64,000 bases of DNA from Stappia indica (GTDB lineage Bacteria; Pseudomonadota; Alphaproteobacteria; Rhizobiales; Stappiaceae): positions 372,001 to 436,000 of the forward strand of contig NZ_JAIVMG010000003.1 in the NCBI RefSeq assembly GCF_020177335.1. The letters run 5' to 3'. The position numbers were made by a program, and so were the translations under genes. Of this stretch, positions 16,921 through 26,418 are shown piece after piece. The notes under the pieces were generated by a model. The model worked only from the letters and a program-made list of their open reading frames with translations, had not been told where the DNA came from and did not search any database. Within the stretch, counting starts at the first letter, position 1; each line of letters begins with the position of its first letter.

Positions 16921-16937
16921 CGTCGGCCGGGGTTTTT
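16908..16937 (+). terminator. Intrinsic terminator of the metZ leader
   Basis: AAAAACCCTGGCC pairs with GGCCGGGGTTTTT (one T.G pair) around a four-base CGTC loop, ending in a run of five T. It sits between the SAM-II aptamer and the metZ ribosome binding site (GGAGG, 16944-16948), so it fits transcription attenuation. Confidence 0.85.
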
Positions 16938-16953
16938 GCATTTGGAGGCAGGA

Positions 16954-18141
16954 ATGACGACGGAAAAGACAAACTGGCGCCCGGCGACCGCGCTGGTGCA
17001 TGGGGGAACCACCCGCTCCGCTTTTGGCGAGACATCGGAAGCGATGTTCCTGACACAAGGGTTTGTCTATGACAGCGCGGAAGCGGCCGAGGCGCGCTTC
17101 AACGGCGACGATCCGGGTTTCGTCTATTCCCGCTATGCCAATCCGACCGTGGCGATGTTCGAGGCGCGGATCGCCGCGCTGGAAGGGGCCGAGGCCGCCC
17201 GGGCGACCGCCAGCGGCATGGCTGCCGTCAACCTGGCGATGCTGGCCTCCTGCAAGGCCGGCGATCACGTGGTCGCCGCCCGGGCGCTGTTCGGCTCCTG
17301 CCGCTATATCGTCGAGACCCTGCTGCCGCGCTTTGGCGTGTCCTCCACCCTGGTCGATGGCACGGATCTCGATGCCTGGAAGGCCGCGATCCGGCCGGAA
17401 ACCGTCGCCTGTTTCCTGGAAAGCCCGACCAATCCGACGCTTGAGGTGATCGACATCGCCGCCGTGGCCGAGATGGCCCATGCGGTCGGCGCCCGGCTGA
17501 TCGTCGATAACGTCTTCGCCACGCCGATCTGGCAATCGCCGCTGAAGCTTGGCGCCGATGTGGTGGTCTATTCCGCCACCAAGCACATCGACGGGCAGGG
17601 ACGCTGCCTTGGCGGGGTGGTGCTGTCGGACGAGGAATGGATCGCCGACGAGGTGATGCCGTTGATGAAGCACACCGGGCCGGCGCTCAGCCCGTTCAAT
17701 GCCTGGGTCCTGCTGAAGGGACTTGAGACCCTGCCGGTGCGGGTCGAGCGGCAGACGCAGAGCGCGGCGCGACTGGCCGATCTTCTGGCCGATCATCCGG
17801 CGGTGCAGCGGCTGATCTATCCGGGCCGCGACGACCACCCGCAGGCGGAGCTGGCGCGGCGGCAGATGGGGGCAGGCTCGACCATGATCGCCTTCGAGCT
17901 GGCGGCGGGCAAGGAGGCGGCGTTCCGCTTCGCCAATGCGCTGCGCATCGTGCAACTGTCGAACAACCTCGGCGATGCCAAGAGCCTCGTCACCCATCCG
18001 GCGACCACCACCCATCAGAGCCTGACCGACGAGGCGCGGGCGGAACTGGGCATCTCCGACGGGCTGCTCCGCTTCTCCGTCGGTCTGGAGGATGTGGAGG
18101 ATCTCGCCGAGGATCTGGCCGGGGCACTCGCCCGGGTATGA
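16954..18141 (+). CDS. metZ: O-succinylhomoserine sulfhydrylase
   Basis: The 395-residue enzyme belongs to the Cys/Met-metabolism PLP-dependent family. It shows the early WRPATALVHGGTTRS, the substrate loop FVYSRYANPTVAMFE, the Asp for the pyridine nitrogen in LIVDNVFATP and the PLP lysine in YSATKHIDGQGR. It converts O-succinylhomoserine and sulfide to homocysteine in methionine synthesis. MetZ rather than MetY is favoured by length and by the upstream SAM-II riboswitch. GGAGG lies five bases before the ATG at 16954. Confidence 0.93.
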   Translation: MTTEKTNWRPATALVHGGTTRSAFGETSEAMFLTQGFVYDSAEAAEARFNGDDPGFVYSRYANPTVAMFEARIAALEGAEAARATASGMAAVNLAMLASCKAGDHVVAARALFGSCRYIVETLLPRFGVSSTLVDGTDLDAWKAAIRPETVACFLESPTNPTLEVIDIAAVAEMAHAVGARLIVDNVFATPIWQSPLKLGADVVVYSATKHIDGQGRCLGGVVLSDEEWIADEVMPLMKHTGPALSPFNAWVLLKGLETLPVRVERQTQSAARLADLLADHPAVQRLIYPGRDDHPQAELARRQMGAGSTMIAFELAAGKEAAFRFANALRIVQLSNNLGDAKSLVTHPATTTHQSLTDEARAELGISDGLLRFSVGLEDVEDLAEDLAGALARV

Positions 18142-18153
18142 CGGCGGCTTGTC

Positions 18154-18795
18154 TCAGTCGTCGAGCATCTGCATGACCATCGCCACCCGGGCCAGTGCGG
18201 AGATGGTGCACAGCAGGGCAAAGCCATAGGCAAGGGCGGGAAACCAGCCGGGAAACAGGCACATGGCGGCGAACACCGCGATGGTTTCCCCGCCTTCGGC
18301 GAGGCCGCCGAGATAATAGAGCGACTTGCGTCCTTGCGCCTCGGTGCTCAGCCGGCGTTTTTCCGCCATGATGGCAAAGGCAAGAAAGCTGGCGCCATTC
18401 ATGTAAAAGGCGAGCAGAAGCGCGGCCGCCGCAAGCCCGTTCGCCTGCGGCGCGGCGAGGGCGAAGGCGAAGGGCACCGCGCCGTAGAAGAAGAAATCGA
18501 GGACGATGTCCAGGTATCCGCCCCGGTCGGTCTGTCGCCCGGCCCGGGCGAGCGCGCCATCGAGGCCGTCGGCCAGCCGGTTGAGGAGGATCAGCGCCAG
18601 CGCGATCCACCCGTGGCCGAAGACGATGGCGGCAGCGCCGCCAAGCCCCACGGCGAAGCCGGCAAGGGTGACCGTATCGGCATGAAGGCCGGAGGCGGCG
18701 AGCCTGCGCCCGGCTGCATTGAGCGGCGGATCGACAAGACGGCGCAGGATGGGATCGAACAACGGGACCTCCGGCAAGACAGCTCTGTTTCTCAT
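18154..18795 (-). CDS. CDP-alcohol phosphatidyltransferase family membrane protein
   Basis: The protein is about 213 residues with five or six membrane helices. The family signature D-x2-D-G-x2-A-R-x8-G-x3-D-x3-D is complete in the segment DGLDGALAR...GGYLDIVLD. Members transfer a phosphoalcohol from a CDP-alcohol to a second alcohol, as in phosphatidylglycerol-phosphate or phosphatidylcholine synthesis; the acceptor here is unknown. The ATG at 18795 is used, but no strong ribosome binding site is visible; a TTG eight codons upstream is possible. The gene converges with metZ across 12 bp. Confidence 0.87.
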   Translation of the reverse strand: MRNRAVLPEVPLFDPILRRLVDPPLNAAGRRLAASGLHADTVTLAGFAVGLGGAAAIVFGHGWIALALILLNRLADGLDGALARAGRQTDRGGYLDIVLDFFFYGAVPFAFALAAPQANGLAAAALLLAFYMNGASFLAFAIMAEKRRLSTEAQGRKSLYYLGGLAEGGETIAVFAAMCLFPGWFPALAYGFALLCTISALARVAMVMQMLDD

Positions 18796-18971
18796 GACCG
18801 AGACGGGTACGGCGCGCAAGCCACGAGGGTGTCACTTCCCTGTCAACGGCCCGTGCCGCCTTGGAGGCAACGTTTCGTCAAGGGTGGCGGGGCAGGATAC
18901 CGGGCAAGGAACAACAGCCCGTTTTCGGCTATCGGCGGGAACGCCCGATCCGGGCTTGGAGGGGAAAAGAC

Positions 18972-19376
18972 GTGACACAGACACCCTATCAGGCCGTGAC
19001 CCGCGACATCCGCATCTCGGTCGAGCCGTTTTATCTGCGCGAGAAATCGGACCCGGAGCGGGGCTACCATTTCTGGGCCTATACCGTTGCCATCGAGAAC
19101 CTTGGAATGGAAACGGTCCATCTGCGCTCCCGGTACTGGCGGATCATCGACGCCACCGGGCATGTGGAGGAGGTGCGCGGCGCGGGGGTCGTCGGCGAGC
19201 AACCGGTGATCGCGCCTGGCGAGCGGTTCGACTACACGTCGGGCTGTCCCTTGCGTACGTCATCCGGAATGATGATCGGTTCGTATCATCTTGAGGTTGT
19301 CGGCGGAGAGGCGTTCGACGCGGTGGTTCCGACCTTCTCCCTGGATGTGCCGGATGATGTTCGGAAGGTGAATTGA
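18972..19376 (+). CDS. apaG: ApaG protein
   Basis: The 134-residue product has the ApaG Fn3-like domain with the family's ISVEPFYLREKSDPERGYHFWAY... opening, IENLG, SRYWRIID and the terminal GSYHLEVVGGEAFDAVVPTFSL region. ApaG was linked to cobalt/magnesium tolerance in enterobacteria; its biochemical role is still unclear. The start is a GTG at 18972 because GGAGGGG sits seven bases before it and the family begins there. The longer open frame upstream has no ribosome binding site. Confidence 0.93.
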   Translation: MTQTPYQAVTRDIRISVEPFYLREKSDPERGYHFWAYTVAIENLGMETVHLRSRYWRIIDATGHVEEVRGAGVVGEQPVIAPGERFDYTSGCPLRTSSGMMIGSYHLEVVGGEAFDAVVPTFSLDVPDDVRKVN

Positions 19377-19604
19377 ACAATCGCTCCGCACCCAAAACAC
19401 ATTAGACTGTTACAAATACGGAGAGGAAATTCAACTATTCATTGCAAAATGTATCGAGATGTTACTTTCAAATTTTCTTGAGTTCGGAGGGCTCTCGTTC
19501 GAATCTTTAGTATCTATTATGTTTTTTATAATACCTGAGGTTTAGTATGAGCGGTGATCTCTAGGGGTCGAGGGAGGGGTTGCAACCTGAGTGGTGAGCC
19601 GTCG
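19377..19604. promoter_or_regulatory. AT-rich leader ahead of the tandem c-di-GMP genes
   Basis: After apaG the next 175 bases are strikingly AT-rich (for example 19455-19545, including a T-rich run near 19519-19530) in a genome that is otherwise GC-rich. The stretch has no gene. It ends with a short open frame ATG-AGC-GGT-GAT-CTC-TAG at 19547, too small to call. A purine-rich GAGGGAGGGG lies at 19570-19579. This probably holds the promoter and regulator sites for the downstream genes. Confidence 0.5.
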
Positions 19605-21695
19605 ATGGTGAGGACAGTGAACGTTGCCCAGTGCGACCGCGGCACGCGGCCGGACCAGCCCGATCTGGCGTTCGAGACGGCTTTCAACCGTTCGCCTGTC
19701 CGCATGTTGTGCTGCGACCGCGACTACATCATTCGTCACATCAACGATGCCTTTCTGCGGCATGAGTCCTTTTTGCGCGAGGAGACCGTAGGCCGCAGCA
19801 TTGCGAAGGTGTTCGGCGAGGCTTTCTTTCGCTCCCGTAAACCGGCTCTCGATGTCACGCTGGCCGGCCAGCCCCAGTCGATGCTGGAATGGGGGACACG
19901 CCGGGCGAGCCGTGGCCGGCTTTTGCGGATCCGGCAGGAACCGGTGGTCGCCCCCGATGGTGATGTGACCGGCGTGTTGCTGATGATCGAGGACACCACC
20001 GCCCTGCACGATCTGACCAGCCGGGTCTCGATGCATGACGAGGTGTTCCGGCAAAGCTCCGAATGCATGGCGGTCATCGGCTCTGACTTCCGCTACCTTT
20101 GGTCCAATCCGGCCAATGCCGCCTCCTGGGGGCTGACCCATGAGGAGATTATCGGCCGGGACCTGGTGTCGGTGATCGGTGAGAGGCATTTTGCCGAACT
20201 TGCGCGGGAGAAACTGTCCGCCTGTTTCGGCGGAGAAACGCTGCAATACGAGTATGAGCACATCGACCCGACCGGCAAGCGGATCTTCTATGAGGTCCGA
20301 TTGCAGCCGTTTCGCGAGGCCGATGGCAAGATCAAGGGGGCGGTGGTCAGCAAGCGGGACGTGACCCGCGCGACCATGATGGCCCGGCAACTCCGGCGCC
20401 AGGCCAGCGAGGATTTTCTCACCGGTCTGGCCAACCGCTATGCCCTTGAGGAGGAGTTGCGCGCCCGGCTCAAGAAGTGTCTGGCGAAGGGAGATGACGA
20501 CTGGACCTGCATGCCGGCGCTGATCCTTGTGGATCTCGATGACTTCAAGGCGGTCAACGATCTGGGCGGGCATAGCGCCGGCGATGCGCTGCTGAGACAG
20601 GTCGCCGGGTTGCTGCGCGCGGCGGCGGGCGAGCGAGCCTGCGTGGCCCGGGTTGGCGGCGATGAATTCGCGCTCGTGCTCAGCGTTTCCGGCAGGGCGG
20701 AGGCGATTGCCATCGGCAACCGGATCGTGTCGATGATCGACATGGCCGGATTCAACTGGGAGGGAACCTATTACGCCGTTGGTGCCAGCGTGGGCATTGC
20801 CATGCTGGACAAGGACATGACCCGTCCGCTCACCCCCACCGTGTTCGATGTCATCAACTGGGCGGACAAGGCCTGTCTGGTGGCCAAGGAAAAGGGCGGC
20901 GCGCGGGTGTCGTTCTACCATCCCGACGACAGCGAGATGGTGGCGCGGCTGGAGGATGCGGGCAATCTTCGGGTCGTGCAGAAAGCCTTGCAGGAGGACA
21001 GCTTTGAGTTGTTCACCATGCCGGTGATGCCGATCGACGGACGCAGCCTGCCATCGCGGGAGGTGCTGTTGCGGATCGTCGGCGAAGATGGTGCGGTGCT
21101 GTCGCCCGCCTCCTTCATCGCTTCCGCCGAGCGACACGGGATGATGAGCCGCGTCGATCGCTGGGTGGTGACGACCGTGCTCCGGCGGCTGCGCTACTAT
21201 CGCGAGCGGGTGCGGTTCAGCGTCAATCTGTCCGGTCAGTCGGTCGGCGATCCCCGCTTCAAGGCCTTCCTTCTCGATGCGCTGGATGCGGAGGGCGTCG
21301 GCATCGATCGGCTCTCCTTCGAGATCACCGAGACGGCGGCGGTCCGGTCCATGGAAACGGCCCAGTCCCTGATCAAGGCGCTGCGCGCGCGCGGCTGCGG
21401 CATCATTCTCGACGATTTCGGCTCGGGTCTGTCCTCCTTTGGCTATCTGCGTCAGTTTCAGGTCGACATGTTGAAGATTGACGGCGCGATCATCGGCGAA
21501 ATCGTCGAGGACCGGGTGCAGCAGACCATTGTCGCCGGGATTGTCGCGGTTGCCGAGGCGATGAATGTCAGTGTCATTGCCGAGTATGTGGACAGCGAGG
21601 AGGCGATGATGATTTTGCAGGGTCTCGGCGTGCACTTCGTTCAGGGCTATCATATCGGCAAGCCGGAGATCTGGGAGGAGGACCCCGGGGGATGA
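19605..21695 (+). CDS. PAS-PAS-GGDEF-EAL cyclic-di-GMP signalling protein (first copy)
   Basis: The product is about 696 residues with no membrane segment. PAS domain 1 spans about 25-135 and PAS 2 about 145-260. The GGDEF domain follows with an intact GGDEF at about 351-355. The EAL domain starts with E-V-L in place of E-A-L at residue 486 and keeps NLSGQS, EITET, DDFGSGLSSF, KIDG, AEYV and QGYHIG. Metal and catalytic residues are present, so both diguanylate cyclase and phosphodiesterase activity are possible. No RxxD inhibitory site precedes GGDEF. The ATG at 19605 follows GGTGAG; the exact start is uncertain (GTG 19608 and upstream GTG 19554 are open). Confidence 0.88.
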   Translation: MVRTVNVAQCDRGTRPDQPDLAFETAFNRSPVRMLCCDRDYIIRHINDAFLRHESFLREETVGRSIAKVFGEAFFRSRKPALDVTLAGQPQSMLEWGTRRASRGRLLRIRQEPVVAPDGDVTGVLLMIEDTTALHDLTSRVSMHDEVFRQSSECMAVIGSDFRYLWSNPANAASWGLTHEEIIGRDLVSVIGERHFAELAREKLSACFGGETLQYEYEHIDPTGKRIFYEVRLQPFREADGKIKGAVVSKRDVTRATMMARQLRRQASEDFLTGLANRYALEEELRARLKKCLAKGDDDWTCMPALILVDLDDFKAVNDLGGHSAGDALLRQVAGLLRAAAGERACVARVGGDEFALVLSVSGRAEAIAIGNRIVSMIDMAGFNWEGTYYAVGASVGIAMLDKDMTRPLTPTVFDVINWADKACLVAKEKGGARVSFYHPDDSEMVARLEDAGNLRVVQKALQEDSFELFTMPVMPIDGRSLPSREVLLRIVGEDGAVLSPASFIASAERHGMMSRVDRWVVTTVLRRLRYYRERVRFSVNLSGQSVGDPRFKAFLLDALDAEGVGIDRLSFEITETAAVRSMETAQSLIKALRARGCGIILDDFGSGLSSFGYLRQFQVDMLKIDGAIIGEIVEDRVQQTIVAGIVAVAEAMNVSVIAEYVDSEEAMMILQGLGVHFVQGYHIGKPEIWEEDPGG

Positions 21696-21747
21696 GCGGG
21701 GTGGGGACAGCGGCAGGAACCAGGCGCAGGGCGGGGAGGGGCTGACC

Positions 21748-24084
21748 GTGACGGAGCGTTTTTCGGCGCCGGGTTCCATGCCGGAGGCTGCACAAGGTGC
21801 GGCCGGGCCGACGTTGGGAAAGGAAGCCCGGCTCGAAGACGTTCCGCCCATTTCTTGCGCGCAGACCCGGGGCGCTCCCGCGCAGGAGGTCGGCGGCGGA
21901 CCTCTGGTCCAGCCGTTTTCCAGTGATGTGGCCGCCGAGGAGCCGGTTCCGGACTGGCCGCTGAGCATCGACCGGCAGACCTTGCGCAGCGCCATCATCG
22001 ACCTGACCCGGGATGGCATTTTCGTCTGTGACCGGCAGTACCGCATCTGGGAAATCGACGATGCATTTGTCGGCGTTGCCGGTCGGACGCGCGCCGAGAT
22101 CCTTGGTCATACGGTCGAGGAGGTGCTCGGCAAGGATGTATTCGAGCTGCGCAAGCCGTCGATTGACGCGGCTTTCGCCGGCCGGGCCTCGCAGGTGCGC
22201 GGCAATGGTCTGCGTCCGCCAACCATGGGCCGGGTCTGGGAAGTCTACCATCAGCCGGTGTTTTCGCCCGGCGGGCGCATCGAATGCGTGCTGATATCCG
22301 TTCGTGACGTCACCCGGTATCAGCGGCTCGATGATCGGCTGACCATGTATGAAGAGATCGTGCGCCAGACCTCCGATCGGGTGTCGGTGATCGGTCTCGA
22401 CTACCGCTACAAGCTGACCAATATGGCCAACGCCCGGTTCTACAAGCGCAAGGTCAGCGAAATCGTCGGCTGTCACGTGCGCGACCTGATCGGCGCGGAG
22501 CGCTTCGAGGGTCGGGCGAAGGCCAATCTCGATGCCTGTTTTTCCGGGCAGTCGATGGAGTACGAGCACTCGCTCGCCTCGGCAGACGATAAGGTGACCT
22601 ACCTGCATGTGCGCATGGAGCCCTACCGGGAGCGGGACGGAACCATCTCCGGTGCGGTGGTGGTGTTGCGCGATGTAACCGCCGCCAGCCTGCTGGCGCG
22701 CAAGCTGCGCCGCCAGGCGCGTGAGGATGCGCTGACCGGGCTGGCCAATCGCTACGCCCTGCTGGAGACCCTCGAAGGCTGCCTGGAGCGGGTTCAGTCC
22801 AGCGGTGGCAGCGCCGCTCTGATCAGCATCGACCTGGATGGCTTCAAGATCATCAACGACCGCGCCGGACACAGTGCCGGAGATGCGCTGCTCTGCCAGA
22901 TCGCCGACATGCTGCGCACCTTCGCCGAGGAGGAGGGCATCAGCCCGGCCCGTCTGGGCGGCGACGAATTCGCGGTGGTGCTGAAGCGCGCCACGCGGGC
23001 CGGGGCGCTCGATCTGGGCAACCGGATCCTGGCCAACCTTGTTGCCATGCAGTTCATCTGGCAGGGTGAGCGCTATTCCGTCAGCGCCAGCGCCGGCATC
23101 GCCATGATAGAACGGCGGCAGGCCGAGGAGGGCCCGATCTCGGTGTTCGATGTGCTCAACCGGGCCGATCAGGCGTGTCTGTTCGCCAAGGAGGTCGGCG
23201 GTGCCCGGGCAATCGTCTACCGCCCGGACGCCTCGGAGATGGTGGCCCAACGGGTCGATATCGGCAATCTGCAGGTGATCAAGCAGGCGCTCGAACAGGA
23301 CGCGCTTCAGCTCTACACCATGCCGATCAGGCCGGTGGTGGACGGCGGGCGCGCCTTTCGGGAGGTGCTCTTGCGCTTCGTTGACGAGGATGGGCGGGTG
23401 GTTGCTCCGGCGGCGCTGATCTCCTCGGCGGAACGCCATGGGCTGATGCCGAGGATCGATCGCTGGGTGGTGACCACGGCGCTGCGCCATATCGATCAGG
23501 TCGAGGCGGGTGTCACCTTGACCATCAACCTGTCAGGTCAGTCGATTGGCGACCCGGATTTCAAGGATTTCCTGGTCGCCGCGCTGGACGAACGGCCGGA
23601 GGTCGCCCGGCGGCTGGCGTTCGAGATCACCGAGACGGCGGCGGTGCGCAGCATGTCGACGGCTCAGAGCCTGATTGGCGCGCTACGGACGCGCGGCTGC
23701 GGCGTCATTCTTGACGACTTCGGCTCCGGCCTGTCGTCCTTCGTTTATCTGCGCCAGTTCCCGATCGACAGTCTGAAGATCGATGGCGCGATCATCGGTT
23801 CGGTGGCCGAGGACGAGGTGCAGCAGACCATCGTCGCCGGCATCGTTGCGGTGGCCCGCAAGATCGGCGTCGAGGTCATCGCCGAATATGTCGAGGATGC
23901 GCGGATGCTGGAGACCCTGCGGCGCCTCGGCGTGACGGCGGTGCAAGGATACCACATCGGCCGGCCCGAGCCCTGGGTGGCGGGCTCAGGCGCCATGAAC
24001 CCGGCGCCGGCTCTCCGGAAGGAGCACGCGGACAACGCCGGGGGGCAGGATGCGCTGGAACGCGGGTCTCAGGCGGCGCGGTAG
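21748..24084 (+). CDS. PAS-PAS-GGDEF-EAL cyclic-di-GMP signalling protein (second copy)
   Basis: The 778-residue product repeats the architecture of the preceding gene. A proline/alanine-rich N-terminal extension of about 75 residues is followed by PAS 1 (about 85-195), PAS 2 (about 200-315), GGDEF (motif at 404-408) and EAL (E-V-L at 539). NLSGQS, EITET, DDFGSGLSSF, KIDGAII, AEYVED and QGYHIG are all intact. Long identical stretches with the first copy show a tandem duplication followed by divergence, strongest in the PAS sensors and the N-terminus. GTG at 21748 is preceded by GGGGAGGGG. It lies 52 bp after the first copy, probably in the same operon. Confidence 0.9.
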   Translation: MTERFSAPGSMPEAAQGAAGPTLGKEARLEDVPPISCAQTRGAPAQEVGGGPLVQPFSSDVAAEEPVPDWPLSIDRQTLRSAIIDLTRDGIFVCDRQYRIWEIDDAFVGVAGRTRAEILGHTVEEVLGKDVFELRKPSIDAAFAGRASQVRGNGLRPPTMGRVWEVYHQPVFSPGGRIECVLISVRDVTRYQRLDDRLTMYEEIVRQTSDRVSVIGLDYRYKLTNMANARFYKRKVSEIVGCHVRDLIGAERFEGRAKANLDACFSGQSMEYEHSLASADDKVTYLHVRMEPYRERDGTISGAVVVLRDVTAASLLARKLRRQAREDALTGLANRYALLETLEGCLERVQSSGGSAALISIDLDGFKIINDRAGHSAGDALLCQIADMLRTFAEEEGISPARLGGDEFAVVLKRATRAGALDLGNRILANLVAMQFIWQGERYSVSASAGIAMIERRQAEEGPISVFDVLNRADQACLFAKEVGGARAIVYRPDASEMVAQRVDIGNLQVIKQALEQDALQLYTMPIRPVVDGGRAFREVLLRFVDEDGRVVAPAALISSAERHGLMPRIDRWVVTTALRHIDQVEAGVTLTINLSGQSIGDPDFKDFLVAALDERPEVARRLAFEITETAAVRSMSTAQSLIGALRTRGCGVILDDFGSGLSSFVYLRQFPIDSLKIDGAIIGSVAEDEVQQTIVAGIVAVARKIGVEVIAEYVEDARMLETLRRLGVTAVQGYHIGRPEPWVAGSGAMNPAPALRKEHADNAGGQDALERGSQAAR

Positions 24085-24482
24085 CGCGCCTGTGCGCCGC
24101 GCTCGATGGCGGCGACGGTCAGCTTGTCGAGATCAAGTGCATCGCGCAGCATCTGCAACAGCCGCAGCTCTTCCTGCTTGACCATCAGATCGGCGACGGC
24201 CACCTCGACCGCGACCGCATAGGCCGTGTCGCGATGCTTCTGGGGAACGCTTCCGGCGATCAGGGACAGGGTTTCCTGCAGACCGTTGTCTTCCTGCAGC
24301 CGGGCACCGCAGCCTTGCGCGACCTCCAGCAGGCGCTCCGGATCGAAATCCTTGAACACGGGCAGGGTGCGGATCACCTCGCCCATGGACTGCAATTCCT
24401 TGTCGGTCATGCTGCTGTCGGCGGCCGAAACCATCACCATCACGTAGATCAGGGCTTCCTGGAGGCTAATGCGCTCACTCAT
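24069..24482 (-). CDS. TerB-like tellurite-resistance family protein
   Basis: The 137-residue all-helical protein shows the TerB family layout: an opening acidic helix with [15 protein letters not shown], where acidic residues can bind metal, and a C-terminal [18 protein letters not shown] helix bundle. TerB-like proteins occur widely and are not proof of tellurite resistance. The ATG at 24482 is the family start; the frame stays open 80 codons further upstream but lacks a ribosome binding site. The 3' end overlaps the convergent GGDEF-EAL gene by 16 bp. Confidence 0.82.
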   Translation of the reverse strand: MSERISLQEALIYVMVMVSAADSSMTDKELQSMGEVIRTLPVFKDFDPERLLEVAQGCGARLQEDNGLQETLSLIAGSVPQKHRDTAYAVAVEVAVADLMVKQEELRLLQMLRDALDLDKLTVAAIERGAQARYRAA

Positions 24483-24720
24483 GTTGCGGTTCGAGCCTTT
24501 CTTGACTTCAAGCATGGGACGTTCTGACGTAAGCCGGGGGCGGGGAGAGTTCAAGCATGTTCTGCCGCTCGCGGGCGGCAGAGCGAAGCGGACCGGTTTT
24601 TTTGCCGTTTCCGGTTTCGTTTGCCCGGCGGTTGAATTAGTGTCCGCGCGCCCCCTCATGCGGCCCTCGTGCCCGTGCCGGGTATTCCAGAACACCTTCA
24701 AACCGAATGGTCCAAGACCC

Positions 24721-26385
24721 ATGACCTCACCTCAGTTGCCCCCGCTCGATCTGTCACGATCTGTTGTCGAGGCGGCCCGGGACTCCAAAGCCTGGCCGTT
24801 CGAGGAGGCGCGGAAACTGCTGAAACGGGTCGAGGCCCGGGGGCTGGACCGCCCGGTGCTGTTCGAGACCGGCTATGGCCCCTCGGGCCTGCCGCATATC
24901 GGCACCTTTGGCGAGGTGGCGCGCACGACCATGGTGCGCACCGCCTTTCGCCTGCTGACCGAGGACAAGATCCCGACGCGGCTGATGTGCTTTTCCGACG
25001 ACATGGACGGGATGCGCAAGATCCCGGACAATGTGCCGGACAAGGCGTTTCTCGAACCGCATCTGCACAAGCCGCTGACGGCGGTTCCCAATCCGTTCGG
25101 CGGCGACTATGCCAGCTTCGGCGATCACAACAACGCCATGCTGCGCCGGTTCCTCGACACCTTCGGCTTCGATTACGAGTTCGCCAGCGCGACGGAGTAT
25201 TACAAGTCCGGCCGGTTCGACGCGGTCCTCCTGAAGGCGGTGGAGAAGTACCAGGCCATCATGGATGTGATGCTGCCGACCCTCGGCGAGGAGCGGCAGG
25301 CGACCTACAGCCCGTTCCTGCCGATCTCGCCGCTGTCCGGTCGGGTGCTCTATGTGCCGATGAAGGACGTCAATGCCTCCGAGGGCACCATCACCTTTGC
25401 CGACGAGGATGGGCGCGACGTGACCCTTCCGGTCACCGGCGGCAATGTGAAGCTGCAGTGGAAGCCGGATTTCGGCGCCCGCTGGGCCGCGCTTGATGTC
25501 GACTTCGAGATGTTCGGCAAGGATCACCTGACCAACGCGAAGATCTACGACAGCATCTGCGAAATCCTGGGCGGCACCGCGCCGGAGCATTTCGTCTACG
25601 AGCTGTTCCTTGATGAGAACGGCCAGAAGATCTCCAAGTCCAAGGGCAATGGCGTCACCATCGACGAATGGCTGACCTATGCCTCGCCGGAGAGCCTCGC
25701 GCTGTACATGTACACAAAGCCCCGGACGGCGAAGAAGCTGCACTTCGATGTCATCCCGAAGGCGGTGGACGAGTATTTCACCTTCGCCCAGAAATACACG
25801 GCGATGCCGGTGGAACAGCAGCTCGTCAATCCGGTCTGGCACATCCATTCCGGACAGCCGCCGCGCGTCGACATGCCGGTGCCCTTCGCCATGCTGCTCA
25901 ACCTGGTGTCCGCCTCCAACGCGGAGAACAAGGATGTGCTGTGGGCGTTCATCTCCCGCTATGCGCCGGGGGTGACGGCCGAGACCCATCCCAAGCTCGA
26001 TGAGCTTGTCGGCTACGCGATCCGCTACTTCGAGGACTTCGTGCGGCCGAACAAGACCTTCCACACCCCGGATGAGGTCGAGCTGGCCGCGCTGCGGGCT
26101 CTGGATGAGAAGCTGGCAGCCCTGCCGGCCGATGCGGATGGGGCGGCGATCCAGGATGCGGTGCTCGATGTCGGCCGCGCCATCGAGCGCTATCAGGACC
26201 CGAAGAAGAAGAGCCCGGACGGTGGTCCGGGGGTGTCGGTGGCCTGGTTCTCCGCGCTCTACCGGCTGTTGCTGGGGCAGGAGCGGGGGCCGCGCTTCGG
26301 TTCCTTCGTCGCGCTCTACGGCATTGCCGAGACCCGGGCGCTGATCGGCAAGGCACTGTCCGGCGAGCTTGCATCCGAGAGCTGA
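24721..26385 (+). CDS. lysK: Lysyl-tRNA synthetase, class I
   Basis: The 554-residue enzyme has the class I aminoacyl-tRNA synthetase signatures: [14 protein letters not shown] (HIGH variant HIGT) near residue 50 and KISKSKGNG (KMSKS variant) about residue 305. The rest of the catalytic and C-terminal anticodon-binding regions match class I LysRS, the archaeal-type enzyme that replaces class II LysS in many alphaproteobacteria. It attaches lysine to tRNA-Lys. The ATG at 24721 is used; no strong ribosome binding site is visible. The gene is divergent from the TerB-like gene. Confidence 0.95.
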   Translation: MTSPQLPPLDLSRSVVEAARDSKAWPFEEARKLLKRVEARGLDRPVLFETGYGPSGLPHIGTFGEVARTTMVRTAFRLLTEDKIPTRLMCFSDDMDGMRKIPDNVPDKAFLEPHLHKPLTAVPNPFGGDYASFGDHNNAMLRRFLDTFGFDYEFASATEYYKSGRFDAVLLKAVEKYQAIMDVMLPTLGEERQATYSPFLPISPLSGRVLYVPMKDVNASEGTITFADEDGRDVTLPVTGGNVKLQWKPDFGARWAALDVDFEMFGKDHLTNAKIYDSICEILGGTAPEHFVYELFLDENGQKISKSKGNGVTIDEWLTYASPESLALYMYTKPRTAKKLHFDVIPKAVDEYFTFAQKYTAMPVEQQLVNPVWHIHSGQPPRVDMPVPFAMLLNLVSASNAENKDVLWAFISRYAPGVTAETHPKLDELVGYAIRYFEDFVRPNKTFHTPDEVELAALRALDEKLAALPADADGAAIQDAVLDVGRAIERYQDPKKKSPDGGPGVSVAWFSALYRLLLGQERGPRFGSFVALYGIAETRALIGKALSGELASES

Positions 26386-26418
26386 CGAGCAGGACACGCA
26401 TGATGCGGGAGGGGTGAG

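Noticed and set aside
21060-21068. E-V-L instead of E-A-L as evidence of a dead phosphodiesterase domain
   Set aside because: The metal-binding Glu is kept and all other EAL catalytic motifs are present in both copies.
19542-22046. An 834-codon minus-strand frame over the first GGDEF-EAL gene
   Set aside because: It spans two real genes and a spacer, has no ribosome binding site and no recognisable motif.
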